Of a DNA stretch of 36,860 nucleotides, positions 28,086 to 36,860 are shown piece after piece (position 1 is the first letter of the stretch; every line of letters begins with the position of its first letter). A model generated the notes under the pieces. It made no database searches. It worked only from the letters and a program-made list of their open reading frames with translations, and was not told the origin of the DNA. Made by a program: the position numbers and the translations under genes. Source of the DNA: Paulinella micropora (taxonomy: Eukaryota > Cercozoa > Imbricatea > Euglyphida); contig BJOX01000054.1 in assembly GCA_009731375.1 (NCBI GenBank), forward strand, positions 471,680 through 508,539. Direction: 5' to 3'.

Positions 28086-30859
28086 CATGTGCATTAGAGA
28101 TCCGGGATCCTATTCTCAATGTAAGTAGAGTTTCTTTCCATATCTGTCCAAAAACTTATGGGCAAACCCGCGTCAAGTCTGGCAGCTGTTGCCGGGCCTT
28201 CCATAGTCAGATGCGATCTTTCTATCACTGCATTACTCTTACTATGGCCCTTAGGGGAAGGATAGAATTCTGCCCCTTTACGTTTGATCCACGCTTGGAA
28301 AACCCCGTAACCCCTATACTCCTTATCAGATTTGACTATTCTAACAGCATTTCCTGTTTGGCGCTCAAAGAAAGCAACTGCCGCGAGAAATTAGTCGTAA
28401 ATCTCATTCTTTTGTTTTAGGTAGTAATCCTTTACGTATCCACTAGCTACGCATTTGATAGTATACTTATATTTTCTACCATCATGGGACAAGACTAGAT
28501 AAAACTGAGTATCCATAACCAGACATTCTCCCGGGGCCCAATCCCTGTCGTGTCTATTCTTAGAGCTATGATATAACTCTCTCATCTTAGCTTGATTACA
28601 ACACTCACATTTTCTCACTGCCTCTCTCCAATCCTTCCCTATGATCGTCCACCCTTGAGATTTGGCTAGTCTATCCATTGCTTCTCCGCCTCTGTGTAGA
28701 GCCATGCGATGAAGTATAACAAAATGGATATTCTTACTTGCATCAGGACGAACAACAGGCAATAGGTGAGCAATTGTATGTATTGTCATCAGCTCTTTCT
28801 CCAAGTTCAGTGTCGCATTCATACACATAAGGCACATAGTTGCATCCATGATCACATCCCCATCCACACACACACGCAGACATATTGCCGCAAAATAGAT
28901 AGTCTGTGATAGCATTTGGTGCGATGCATTGTTGCGTGGGTATCGATGTGGCGCTATGGTTTACGTGTTTCTTTTTACGACTCTTCAGCTTTGCAAGTTT
29001 CTTCCTATTATTGACTTGCTTGCCTGTGTGTGGGTCAAAAATGAGATTCGGGTCTAGTTGCTTACTGCCAGGCCTATCCCAGACGTATATGTTGTTTTGT
29101 GCTCTGCGTCCTTGAGCTAGTATTGCTCCCTTATCGACTGGAATGGGCTTATCCAGCAAATGATCTGTCCATTCTGATGCAGTACTGCATTTCCTGCATT
29201 ATCCCATGTGGCAGTAGATATAAGAGTATAGGGCAGGTCTGGGTTATAAACCTCATTTCTAGCAACTACGTCTATCTCCTCTCCGACTCCCGCTAACTGT
29301 ACTGATATCTTCCCTTTCAGGGATGTGGTTATGATACTGTTAGCTGTCCTGAACTTAGGTCCTTTCACTAAATTAGTGAATATTTCTTTGTTGGGTGATA
29401 TGTTTGTGCTACAAGCTGCGACTATCGTCAACTATGCTATCTCTAGACAAATTGACCATAGCATGGGCATTGTGCATAATACTACCACTTACATTTCCTT
29501 CTTCATCTTCCTCTTCTGCTCCCGGTTCTTCAATCGGGCTTGGTCTGGGGACGGGACCTAATATCTCTTGAATGTAAGGGTGCGAATCAGTATAAGCAAG
29601 ATAAGGAAAACCTATTGTAAACTGGGTAGCGTCGATATCCTCACTTCTTAGACTCATGTTTATTATATATTGTTCTATGACCGTACGCAATCCTGAGTAA
29701 AAGACTTTTATCGTTTCATCCCGGTTGTATGCTCCAGTCGATCTGAAGTCGACTGCAAAACTCCCCCGGTGAAAGGCATCAAACAATTGTCTCTACTCTA
29801 CCCGGTTGGTTATCAGGCGGCGATGATGCTCTGGAATTAACCGTAGGCACACTACCACTATCCTGTGCTCTAGCACTGGCTGGCTCCGTAATACTCTTTG
29901 CACTACTTACGGGGCAGCGTTTAGCAGATGTAGACTGACTTGTACTACTTACTACTAGCTTGACTAGCTGCCAAAGGTCCTGTGGTGCTATTAGAGCTGC
30001 TACTTGCTGCATGTGCCGGGAGTAATGAAGGTAATGCTTTAACATCAAGGTAGGATTTATAGCTACTCTTTCCCCTTCGTCTGATAACAGTATCTCCCCC
30101 ACTGTCGTCTGATACTACCCTGTCTTTACTCCCTGGGGTATCTGGGGTCTCCATAGCAAGTCTTTGTCATAATCCTGCTTCCTTGAGTTCCGATTCAGTG
30201 AGAACATCTGAAAGGGACATCCACCTATTTGGGAATTGACCATACTGACTACTCTCTGGGTTTGTCCAATCTCCAGGGGTGGGTTCAAAGGATTCCTCCT
30301 CCTCTTCTTCTCGTTCTGATCGGTCAGTTTGTGCAATGTCATTTACTCCCTCGTCTAAACTCTCGCCATGACTAGCCTCATCTACAGCTGGGCTGCGACT
30401 GACACTATCAATCTTAAGAACATGGGGCGACCTAGGTACTTCACTATTCACGCATAGGGCCATGGTTCCTACCTTAAGTTCGTCAGCTGGAATTAGACCA
30501 GAGATCTCTGTTTGATAAGGAGGGGGCACGGGACATTCATCTTTGTCCCTGGGGATCCCACTATACACTCTATCATACATCACTGGATCTCTTATCTCTG
30601 CTAATGCTGCTACCATGAGAGCTTTTGCTTCATCAGTCATCACTGGGCTCTTGTCAGAGTCAGGTCTGAGCTTGGGTTTGTGAAACTCACAGTTCTTAAA
30701 CCTAAGCAACCTCCAGGCTGCACTAGTTCCCGGACCTCCCTTTCTACCTAAGCCTAGTGTCCATTTGCATCTCTTTCCTGTGTCCCTAACTATGCCTTCA
30801 CATCGCTTGTTATCTGGATCAAGAACTCCTCAGGGGATTCTATCTTCCTCGATCTCCAT
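28086..30859 (-). pseudogene. Decayed Ty1/copia-like gag-pol (gag, protease, integrase)
   Basis: Successive minus-strand frames give a copia-order polyprotein. Gag-like sequence runs from ATG 30859, with C-x10-C-x25-C-x2-H (cysteines at 30802, 30769, 30691), to about 29420. A protease-like segment (29117-29431) follows, then the pre-integrase G-x-R-R-A-Q-N-N-I-Y-V-W-D stretch. Next come an H-H-C-C zinc motif (H-R-M-A-L-H ... C-E-C-C) and an integrase core with M-D-T-Q, K-S-D-K-E-Y and I-E-R-S, then W-T-D and E-N-R-I-P. Integrase placed before RT, and these motifs, indicate copia (Pseudoviridae type). In-frame stops include TGA near 30832, TGA 30167-30169 and TAA 28391-28393. Frame shifts lie near 29960, 29415 and 29160. 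The unit stops at 28086, where copy B is inserted. Confidence 0.8.
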
Positions 30860-32367
30860 ACTTTAGCATAGATTTCTTGCCTTGCTGACCTGTTCAACAC
30901 CACACCGCACGTTTGTAGTGCTTGAGTGTGATGAGTGGTGTGTGTTTTGTTTGTTTCTGACGAAAAATAAAAATCTCCCCAAAAACACCATCCATTTTGG
31001 CTTTCCTGTGTTTGTTTTGCAAGTAATTTCCTTGGCCTATGTCTTGTCTGACTGGCCTACCACCTCCCTAAGAGATAGCCACTACGTTTGGTGCAGGATG
31101 TATGTAGTTTATGCAAACAGGTTTTATGCAAATTGAATATGTTTCTGTTTATGTCTCGTTTGTCTGTTTCCTCAGCTTCCTTACACTTCTTCATGTGTTT
31201 TCATACGTGTGTTTGAGGCTAGCCACGTGTGGCAATACAGACAAGAGTCTGAGTGTGTTGTTGGTGTCTATTCGTCTCGTAAGAAGAATGTATGAGGTTA
31301 AGTGTAGGAATGCCCGCAGGGAACAGACAGTAGGTCTTTTCACTTCCTGTGGGTGTGCTAGTAAAGCACTCCTCTGGCTCGACAATATGTCGAAGATCAA
31401 TCTAGTGAACACTATTGTGTTATTGTACCACTAGAGACACACTTCGTGACCCCACAATCACCAAATATATAATTGTTTGGGTTAGAGTCGTACACACAAC
31501 GAGTGTCTTGCAGTGCCGCTGCTTGGGTCTCTGTGCAAGGTTTCACTGTTGTTTTTGTGCATTGCACACTCCTCACATCCCCTCAGCTCCTTTCCTACAC
31601 TGCACCGGTACCACTACCTTTCCTTCTTCTTTCGCTTGGGGAAGTGGCTTTTTCAAAATACTTGAATAGATTTGGATTGTAGAAAAAAATCTAGGCTGGG
31701 ACTCCACTTTTGTCGGTTCAAATCAAAAGATATAAGCCGGTGTTATCCAATCAATTTCAAGCACTCTGATAATAACTAGAATAACCTAATCTTCATCCTT
31801 GCAAAACGAGAGGAAACAAGTATGGTGGGAAAATGTAGCGAACTATCAGAGCCAAGCAACAAAAAGGAAAAAGAGACTAATTTCCCAATGTCCGCCCTAA
31901 CGATAATATTATCAGGCGTAAAAAGTAGTACCGGTTACTTGTCTTATTATTATCGTTTTCAACCGGCTCAAAGCTTAAGTATGTATATAGAAATATTAAT
32001 GGATATAACCATATCTTGACTAGATATAGTTGTCTATATATACATCATTGTGTATAGGGGTATAAGAAAAGGTCGCATATTTACCTATCTGCGCCTACAG
32101 TTGCTGTCGTACTATCCCATGTCCATCGCCTTGTCATTCCGCGGTGCCTTCCGGGTCTCCGGATCCGATCCGCAAGTTAACGTTATAATTAGACTTCACG
32201 AGGCTAGCGCTAAGTGTCATGTGCACGTGAGTCAGTTTGGATACAACCCCAAGGTGTAATTACACTGTGCCAACGAACTCTTATTAAAGATATCTATGAC
32301 TGCAATTTAAGTCCTGACTTCAGAGAGCAGGCCTAGGTGAAAGACTAGTACTAGAAATATATATTGT
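30860..32367. other. Gene-free stretch, possible copia LTR
   Basis: Mixed, T-rich sequence. The 5' LTR and leader of the copia-like relic should lie here. TGTAGTG near 30914 and CCCCACA near 31456 could be its ends (about 540 bp), but no second LTR exists to confirm this. From 31680 to 32367 there is AT-rich sequence with no frame I can support. Confidence 0.45.
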
Positions 32368-32378
32368 TTAAGTGCATG
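32357..32378 (+). repeat. Left terminal inverted repeat of piggyBac-like element
   Basis: The 22 bp ATATATATTGT plus TTAAGTGCATG is the exact reverse complement of 35256-35277 and of 35534-35555. TTAA at 32368-32371 is the expected piggyBac target. The symmetry continues 11 bp outside it, so the exact end is ambiguous. Confidence 0.7.
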
Positions 32379-32382
32379 GGGA

Positions 32383-32415
32383 TGCCATATGGCAACAAAA
32401 ATTGCCATATGGCAA
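32383..32415. repeat. Left subterminal palindromes
   Basis: Two near-identical copies of (T)TGCCATATGGCA(A), centre to centre about 20 bp, lie 15-48 bp inside the left TTAA. They resemble the 16 bp palindromes near the right end and are candidates for transposase binding sites. Confidence 0.65.
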
Positions 32416-32638
32416 CCGCGTTTCAGTAGCCAGTTTTCAAAAAATTCTATCGCTTGAACCGGAGCTGTTTTTATTGAATAAAGTCAAAAACCTTGAAGCA
32501 AAAGTGTACGGGAAGCGAGTGTGAAAATTTCAGGAAACATCTTTGAGTTGAAGTTATTATTATTTTTTTATAGACGGGTGCGCTCATACTGCACTTTTTC
32601 CACGTGAACGTGCCACAAAATGATTTTTTAGCAGAAAC

Positions 32639-34940
32639 ATGGAGGTGGGTGACCCCCTATCCGTGGCTGTAGAGAAGCTGGGAAAGGCTTGGGCACGCCA
32701 AAATTTGGCGATCCTCTCTACAAGGACATTAGTGCTTTGGGTGTTTTGAAGGAAAAAGAAACCAAGCACAAAAAAGCACTTGTTACCCTCCAATTTGATA
32801 AGCAGGACTATTTCTTCTTTTCCAAGCTTTTGCGACCCCAGCCCGACCATGCCGGGTCAGACCTGCATTTCGTCAATGCTGCGGGAGAAGAGATCAAAGG
32901 TGAGGTTTCAGATGAGGAGGAGGAGGAACCCCCAAACCCTCAACCCTAAGTGAAAGATGCTGTTCCCCAGGAAGACGAAGACAGTGCTGAGGAAGAGGGA
33001 GGTGAAGAAGAAAACCTTCCCTCGTACAATCCGTGTCCATATTCACAAGAAGAAGTAGATGGGGAGACGGCCAAACTATTGGCCAATGATATGAAGTGGA
33101 ACGTGGGTCCACATGTGGTGGATTGGGGAGCTGGTCGCCCTGTACATAAGGCCAAGACCACCTTGGCACACGATGCGGGACCCTGCATGTAAACTCTTTC
33201 ACCCTTCTCCCCTCTGCGCTCTCACTTCAAAAAAAAAAAATCCAGTCAACCTCACATTCACCATGACTTTTTGAATGGTTTTCTTTTTGTTCTTTTTTTT
33301 TTTTTTTGAATTTGTTGTCGTTTCAGGGAATTATAGTTACAAAGTCACACTTCTTGTCTGCTTTTGCTAACTTGTTTTCTCTCTTTTTCGTATGTCACAT
33401 TACAATACAATTTCAGGTTTTTTTTGCACCCCCCTGTCAATTTTTTTCCCCTCTTTCGTTCATAGGCACTTTCTTCACTTCTTGCCGCATTCATACCATC
33501 GTTCGCCTGACTAACGAGGAGCTGGAGAAGGAGCGAGAACCCCGTCTGCGGCAGGCCCTCACCTTTCAGGAGGTTTTAGTCTTCATTGGGCTCCTTATCA
33601 AAATCTCTCTGGCGGACCGAGGTCGTAGGCGTGCACACTGGGCCCCCACATCAGGACACGGCGCAGACGGGCTTCCGGGGGATGAATTCGGTAACATAAT
33701 GGGGTGCAATTGGTTCGATGCTATCTTGAAAAATTTGAGGCTAGGCCCCCCTGCAAATGAAGAGGACTGTTTTTTGCCAGTTCGTTCATTCATGCAGGCC
33801 GTGGATGCCACAGCATGTAAAGCCATAGTCCCGGGCAACATTCTCGTGGTAGATGAGAGTATGGGTCAATTTACGGGGGTGGGTATGCCAGGCCAAATGG
33901 TTGTCCCCCGCAAGCCTATTCCTGTTGGCAGAGAATATCATACAGTGTGTGATGTTGAAACAGGCATATGCATAGGCATGGAATGTGTGGAGGGTAGGGA
34001 TAGGGATAGGCTAAAAGAATTAGTAGATGAGTTTGGGGTCACTACTGCTACTACTTTGCGCCTAACAAAACCATGGTGGGGGAGTGGTCGAATTCTTGTT
34101 GGTGATTCGTGGTTTGCTTCTGCTAAGACAGCTACTGAAGTGAAGAAGAGGGGGTTAGATTTTGTAGGCCAGGTGAAGACTGCGCATTCAGGGTTTCCCA
34201 AAATGCTTTTGTGGAGTCAGAGGGGTCCTAAGAAAGGCGATTTAGCTTCAGCCACATGCATGCATGAGGGGGTGGAGCTGCTTGCAATCAATCAAAACGA
34301 TCACAACCAGCAGCAAATTATCGCAACTTGCTCCACAACTTTGCATGGCAAACCCAGAGATGCTCGTTTTAGTATCAATGATCCTCGGGTTCCGCGCTGT
34401 GAGGCTGTGGCACTTTGTTATTTAGCTTTTAATGCAGTTGATGTATTCAATGCAGTGTGCCACGGGTCCTCTTCCCTCAATCTCACCCTTGGAATAGGAT
34501 TGGAAGAGGGCTGATTTCATGATTTTGCTTGATTTCATTATCACGAATGCCTACAAACATTTTATTTTTTTTAGTCAGCCTGTTTTGTCCAAGTATATAG
34601 CATTAAAAGGAACTACCAGGCCTGGGTATTTCAAACTTTTGCTTGCAGACTCCCTCATTTTGCATGGTAATGAGGGTAATTCTATCCCTGCCCTCGCACA
34701 GCCTACCCCCAGCCAGCCTAACATGCAGGATAGCTTTGCCACATGCATGCAACTCCTCAAATACCCACAGGTACCCATGGCAGACAAAATGAGAAAGAAA
34801 ATGGAGGTAGGGCAGAACTATAACGAAGGTTTGGAGAGGTCAAAAAGATGTAAATGTGTCGTTTGTCTGCATGCATTTTCAGAGAAGAAGGTATCTTACA
34901 CTATGTTTTATTGTGCTACCTGTGGGCCAGATATGCCGCT

Positions 34941-34971
<31 letters not shown>

Positions 34972-35063
34972 GCGNNNNNNNNNNTGTCACTCGTGGCACA
35001 AACAGCACGGAATCCCTCAAAAAAATGTAAAACGCCGTCGTATTAATCAATCGGACTCTTAAT
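32639..35063 (+). pseudogene. PiggyBac-like transposase (DDE_Tnp_1_7 type), interrupted
   Basis: Piece 1 (ATG 32639 to 33192) covers an N-terminal G-D-P-L-Y-K-D segment and an acidic D/E-rich stretch. A frame change near 32693 and TAA at 32947 break it. An AT-rich, T-tract interval with several TTTCAG/CATAG acceptors separates it from piece 2 (about 33466-34462). Piece 2 carries the catalytic core: I-V-R-L-T-N start, aspartates in V-V-D-E-S-M (codon at 33852), V-G-D-S-W-F (34104) and N-D-H-N-Q (34299). Piece 3 begins after TTTTTTTTAG at 34574 and ends in a Cys-rich domain C-K-C-V-V-C ... F-Y-C-A-T-C, then C-H-S-W-H after the gap. The core is intact; the N-terminal breaks suggest a dead copy. 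It would cut and paste at TTAA. Confidence 0.8.
34947..34984. repeat. (GT)n/poly-G run with 10-N gap inside the transposase
   Basis: GTGTGTGTG followed by a G run of about 18 bases interrupts the C-terminal cysteine-rich domain, and 10 undetermined bases follow. The frame across it is uncertain, because the real sequence between the two halves of the zinc-binding domain is missing. Confidence 0.85.
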
Positions 35064-35156
35064 GACCTTGTGGTTGCCAGGTGGCAACTCAGCTGAAAAT
35101 CATCTTCAAAGGGGTGAGGCATATAATGGACATTGGGCACTAAAAACTTTTGTAAT

Positions 35157-35609
<453 letters not shown>

Positions 35610-35613
<4 letters not shown>

Positions 35614-36246
35614 CGCTAGCAGAGCGGTCAGTCATATGCATGCATCGATCATTTGGTTTATTTACGTAGATTTCTACTTGTTGCAGACTTACGTTGCAAA
35701 GTACGGTCACGACTGAACGTAGATGGTGAGTTTGGTAAGCTGAGCTTCGCAAAAACTACTGTAAAGTACTTGAACTAGTTGAAGGCTGGCTTCAAGTTTG
35801 GTTTTACAAATTGCTACAAAAAATCTGTAAGCGTATGTTTTTGTAAATATTCCAAAAAGGCCCGGCCTGACCAATCAAAATTATTTTGCAACAAAATTAT
35901 TATTTAACAGGCACGATGTTGTGCCTGACTGTAGAGAGGAGTTTTGTTTTACACTCCAACCGTAGGTTTTGATCGAAGTTACCAACTGTAACTGCAATTC
36001 ACTTGTTGCTCATATCAAAGTTTTTCTGTGTGGAAGTACAGTGGTCCTCTGCACAATTTGATGGCCTCAGCTTTCAGACAGAGAACGAGATAGCACCCGT
36101 ATGAGTGGTAATAAAAATCATTCGAATGTAAGGATCAAAGCAGAACATTAAATGCAGTACTAAATAATAAGGTAAAAAAAAGGTATTCTAAGAAGAAGTT
36201 TACGATCTAGTATGGATAGAAGTAGGCAAAAAAACACGCAGCAACA
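35610..36246. other. Gene-free AT-rich stretch
   Basis: This is unique, AT-rich sequence right of the transposon, with no frame longer than a few dozen codons and no RNA-like structure that I could recognise. Confidence 0.55.
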
Positions 36247-36290
36247 GCAGCAGCAGCAGCAGCAGCAGCGGCGGCGGCGGCAGCGGCGAC

Positions 36291-36354
<64 letters not shown>

Positions 36355-36355
36355 A

Positions 36356-36440
<85 letters not shown>
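36241..36440. repeat. (CAG)n(CGG)n then (AGT)n
   Basis: CAG units change to CGG and back within about 45 bp. They are followed by some 150 bp of AGT repeats with a single AAT variant near 36355. Confidence 0.95.
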
Positions 36441-36441
<1 letters not shown>

Positions 36442-36587
36442 CTTTAATATTTTAATAATTTCTCATTACCTTTAATAACTTGAGACGTAGGTCACCATCT
36501 AGTTAAATCAATAGCTCTTGAGCTAACGATTTGTATGGATCGACCAGAGGTTAAATTGTTAACTTCATTAAACCGAAGGCCTAGGCC

Positions 36588-36589
<2 letters not shown>

Positions 36590-36659
<70 letters not shown>

Positions 36660-36661
36660 TG

Positions 36662-36704
<43 letters not shown>

Positions 36705-36782
36705 CAGTAGCAGCAGCAGCAGCAGCAGCAGCAGGAGTAGGAGTAGGAGTAGGAGTAGGAGTAGGAGTAGGAGTAGGAGTAG

Positions 36783-36854
<72 letters not shown>

Positions 36855-36860
36855 GAGTAG
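36590..36860. repeat. (AGT)n, (CAG)n and (GAGTAG)n arrays
   Basis: AGT array to about 36704, then CAG units, a hexamer array (AGGAGT) to about 36786, then AGT to the end of the window. The 150 bp between this array and the previous one (36441-36589) is unique and gene-free. Confidence 0.95.

Noticed and set aside
30914-31456. 5' LTR of the copia-like relic
   Set aside because: TG...CA ends can be picked, and a TGG-start primer site is possible beside it. There is no second LTR or target duplication, so the ends are arbitrary.

Overview
The window is nuclear DNA of a eukaryote. It shows spliceosomal-type splice signals, very long micro- and minisatellites, assembly gaps, two orders of LTR retrotransposon and a piggyBac-type DNA transposon, with almost no single-copy coding sequence. 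The host cannot be fixed from the sequence alone. A repeat-rich protist or alga (for example a chromerid-like genome) would fit the one non-transposon gene, whose core resembles uncharacterised bacterial-type proteins, but this is a weak inference.

Layout. Positions 1-5900 are mostly simple repeats: (AAT)n, (ATCT)n, (GA)n, (TG)n, poly-C, and a 1.4 kb pyrimidine-only tract of (CTT)n. Short unique stretches, four gaps and a tRNA-derived SINE-like unit lie between them. Positions 5931-7340 hold the only candidate host gene, a 469-codon frame with a probable signal peptide that ends in a perfect splice-donor sequence. Positions 7400-10470 are a mosaic of (AAT)n arrays and short dispersed repeat modules, broken by three large gaps. 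Positions 10471-12300 are gene-free.

Positions 12300-30860 form a nested retrotransposon cluster, all on the minus strand. The host of the nest is a decayed Ty1/copia-like element (main block 28086-30859). It was hit twice, 36-40 bp apart, by members of one Ty3/gypsy-like family. Copy A (12345-22960, AGAT target duplication, LTRs differing at one site) is full length and young. It has intact gag and pol frames separated by a single in-frame UGA, which suggests expression by stop-codon readthrough. Copy B (outer limits 23001-28085, CATG target duplication) is a composite with three LTR-like sequences and a roughly 6 kb internal gag-pol deletion. It keeps LTR, primer-binding site and polypurine tract, so it looks like a non-autonomous derivative. 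Removing A and B brings the interrupted copia integrase region back together.

Positions 32368-35544 contain a decayed piggyBac-like transposon. It has a DDD transposase in at least three pieces, TTAA-bounded terminal inverted repeats, and several 12-16 bp palindromes near the ends. Positions 35545-36860 are gene-free and end in (CAG/CGG)n and (AGT)n arrays.

Within copy A, gag supplies a CCCH zinc finger and an RG-rich nucleic-acid-binding tail. Pol supplies protease (with an unusual D-T-M active-site triad), reverse transcriptase, RNase H and integrase, followed by a long C-terminal extension I do not recognise.
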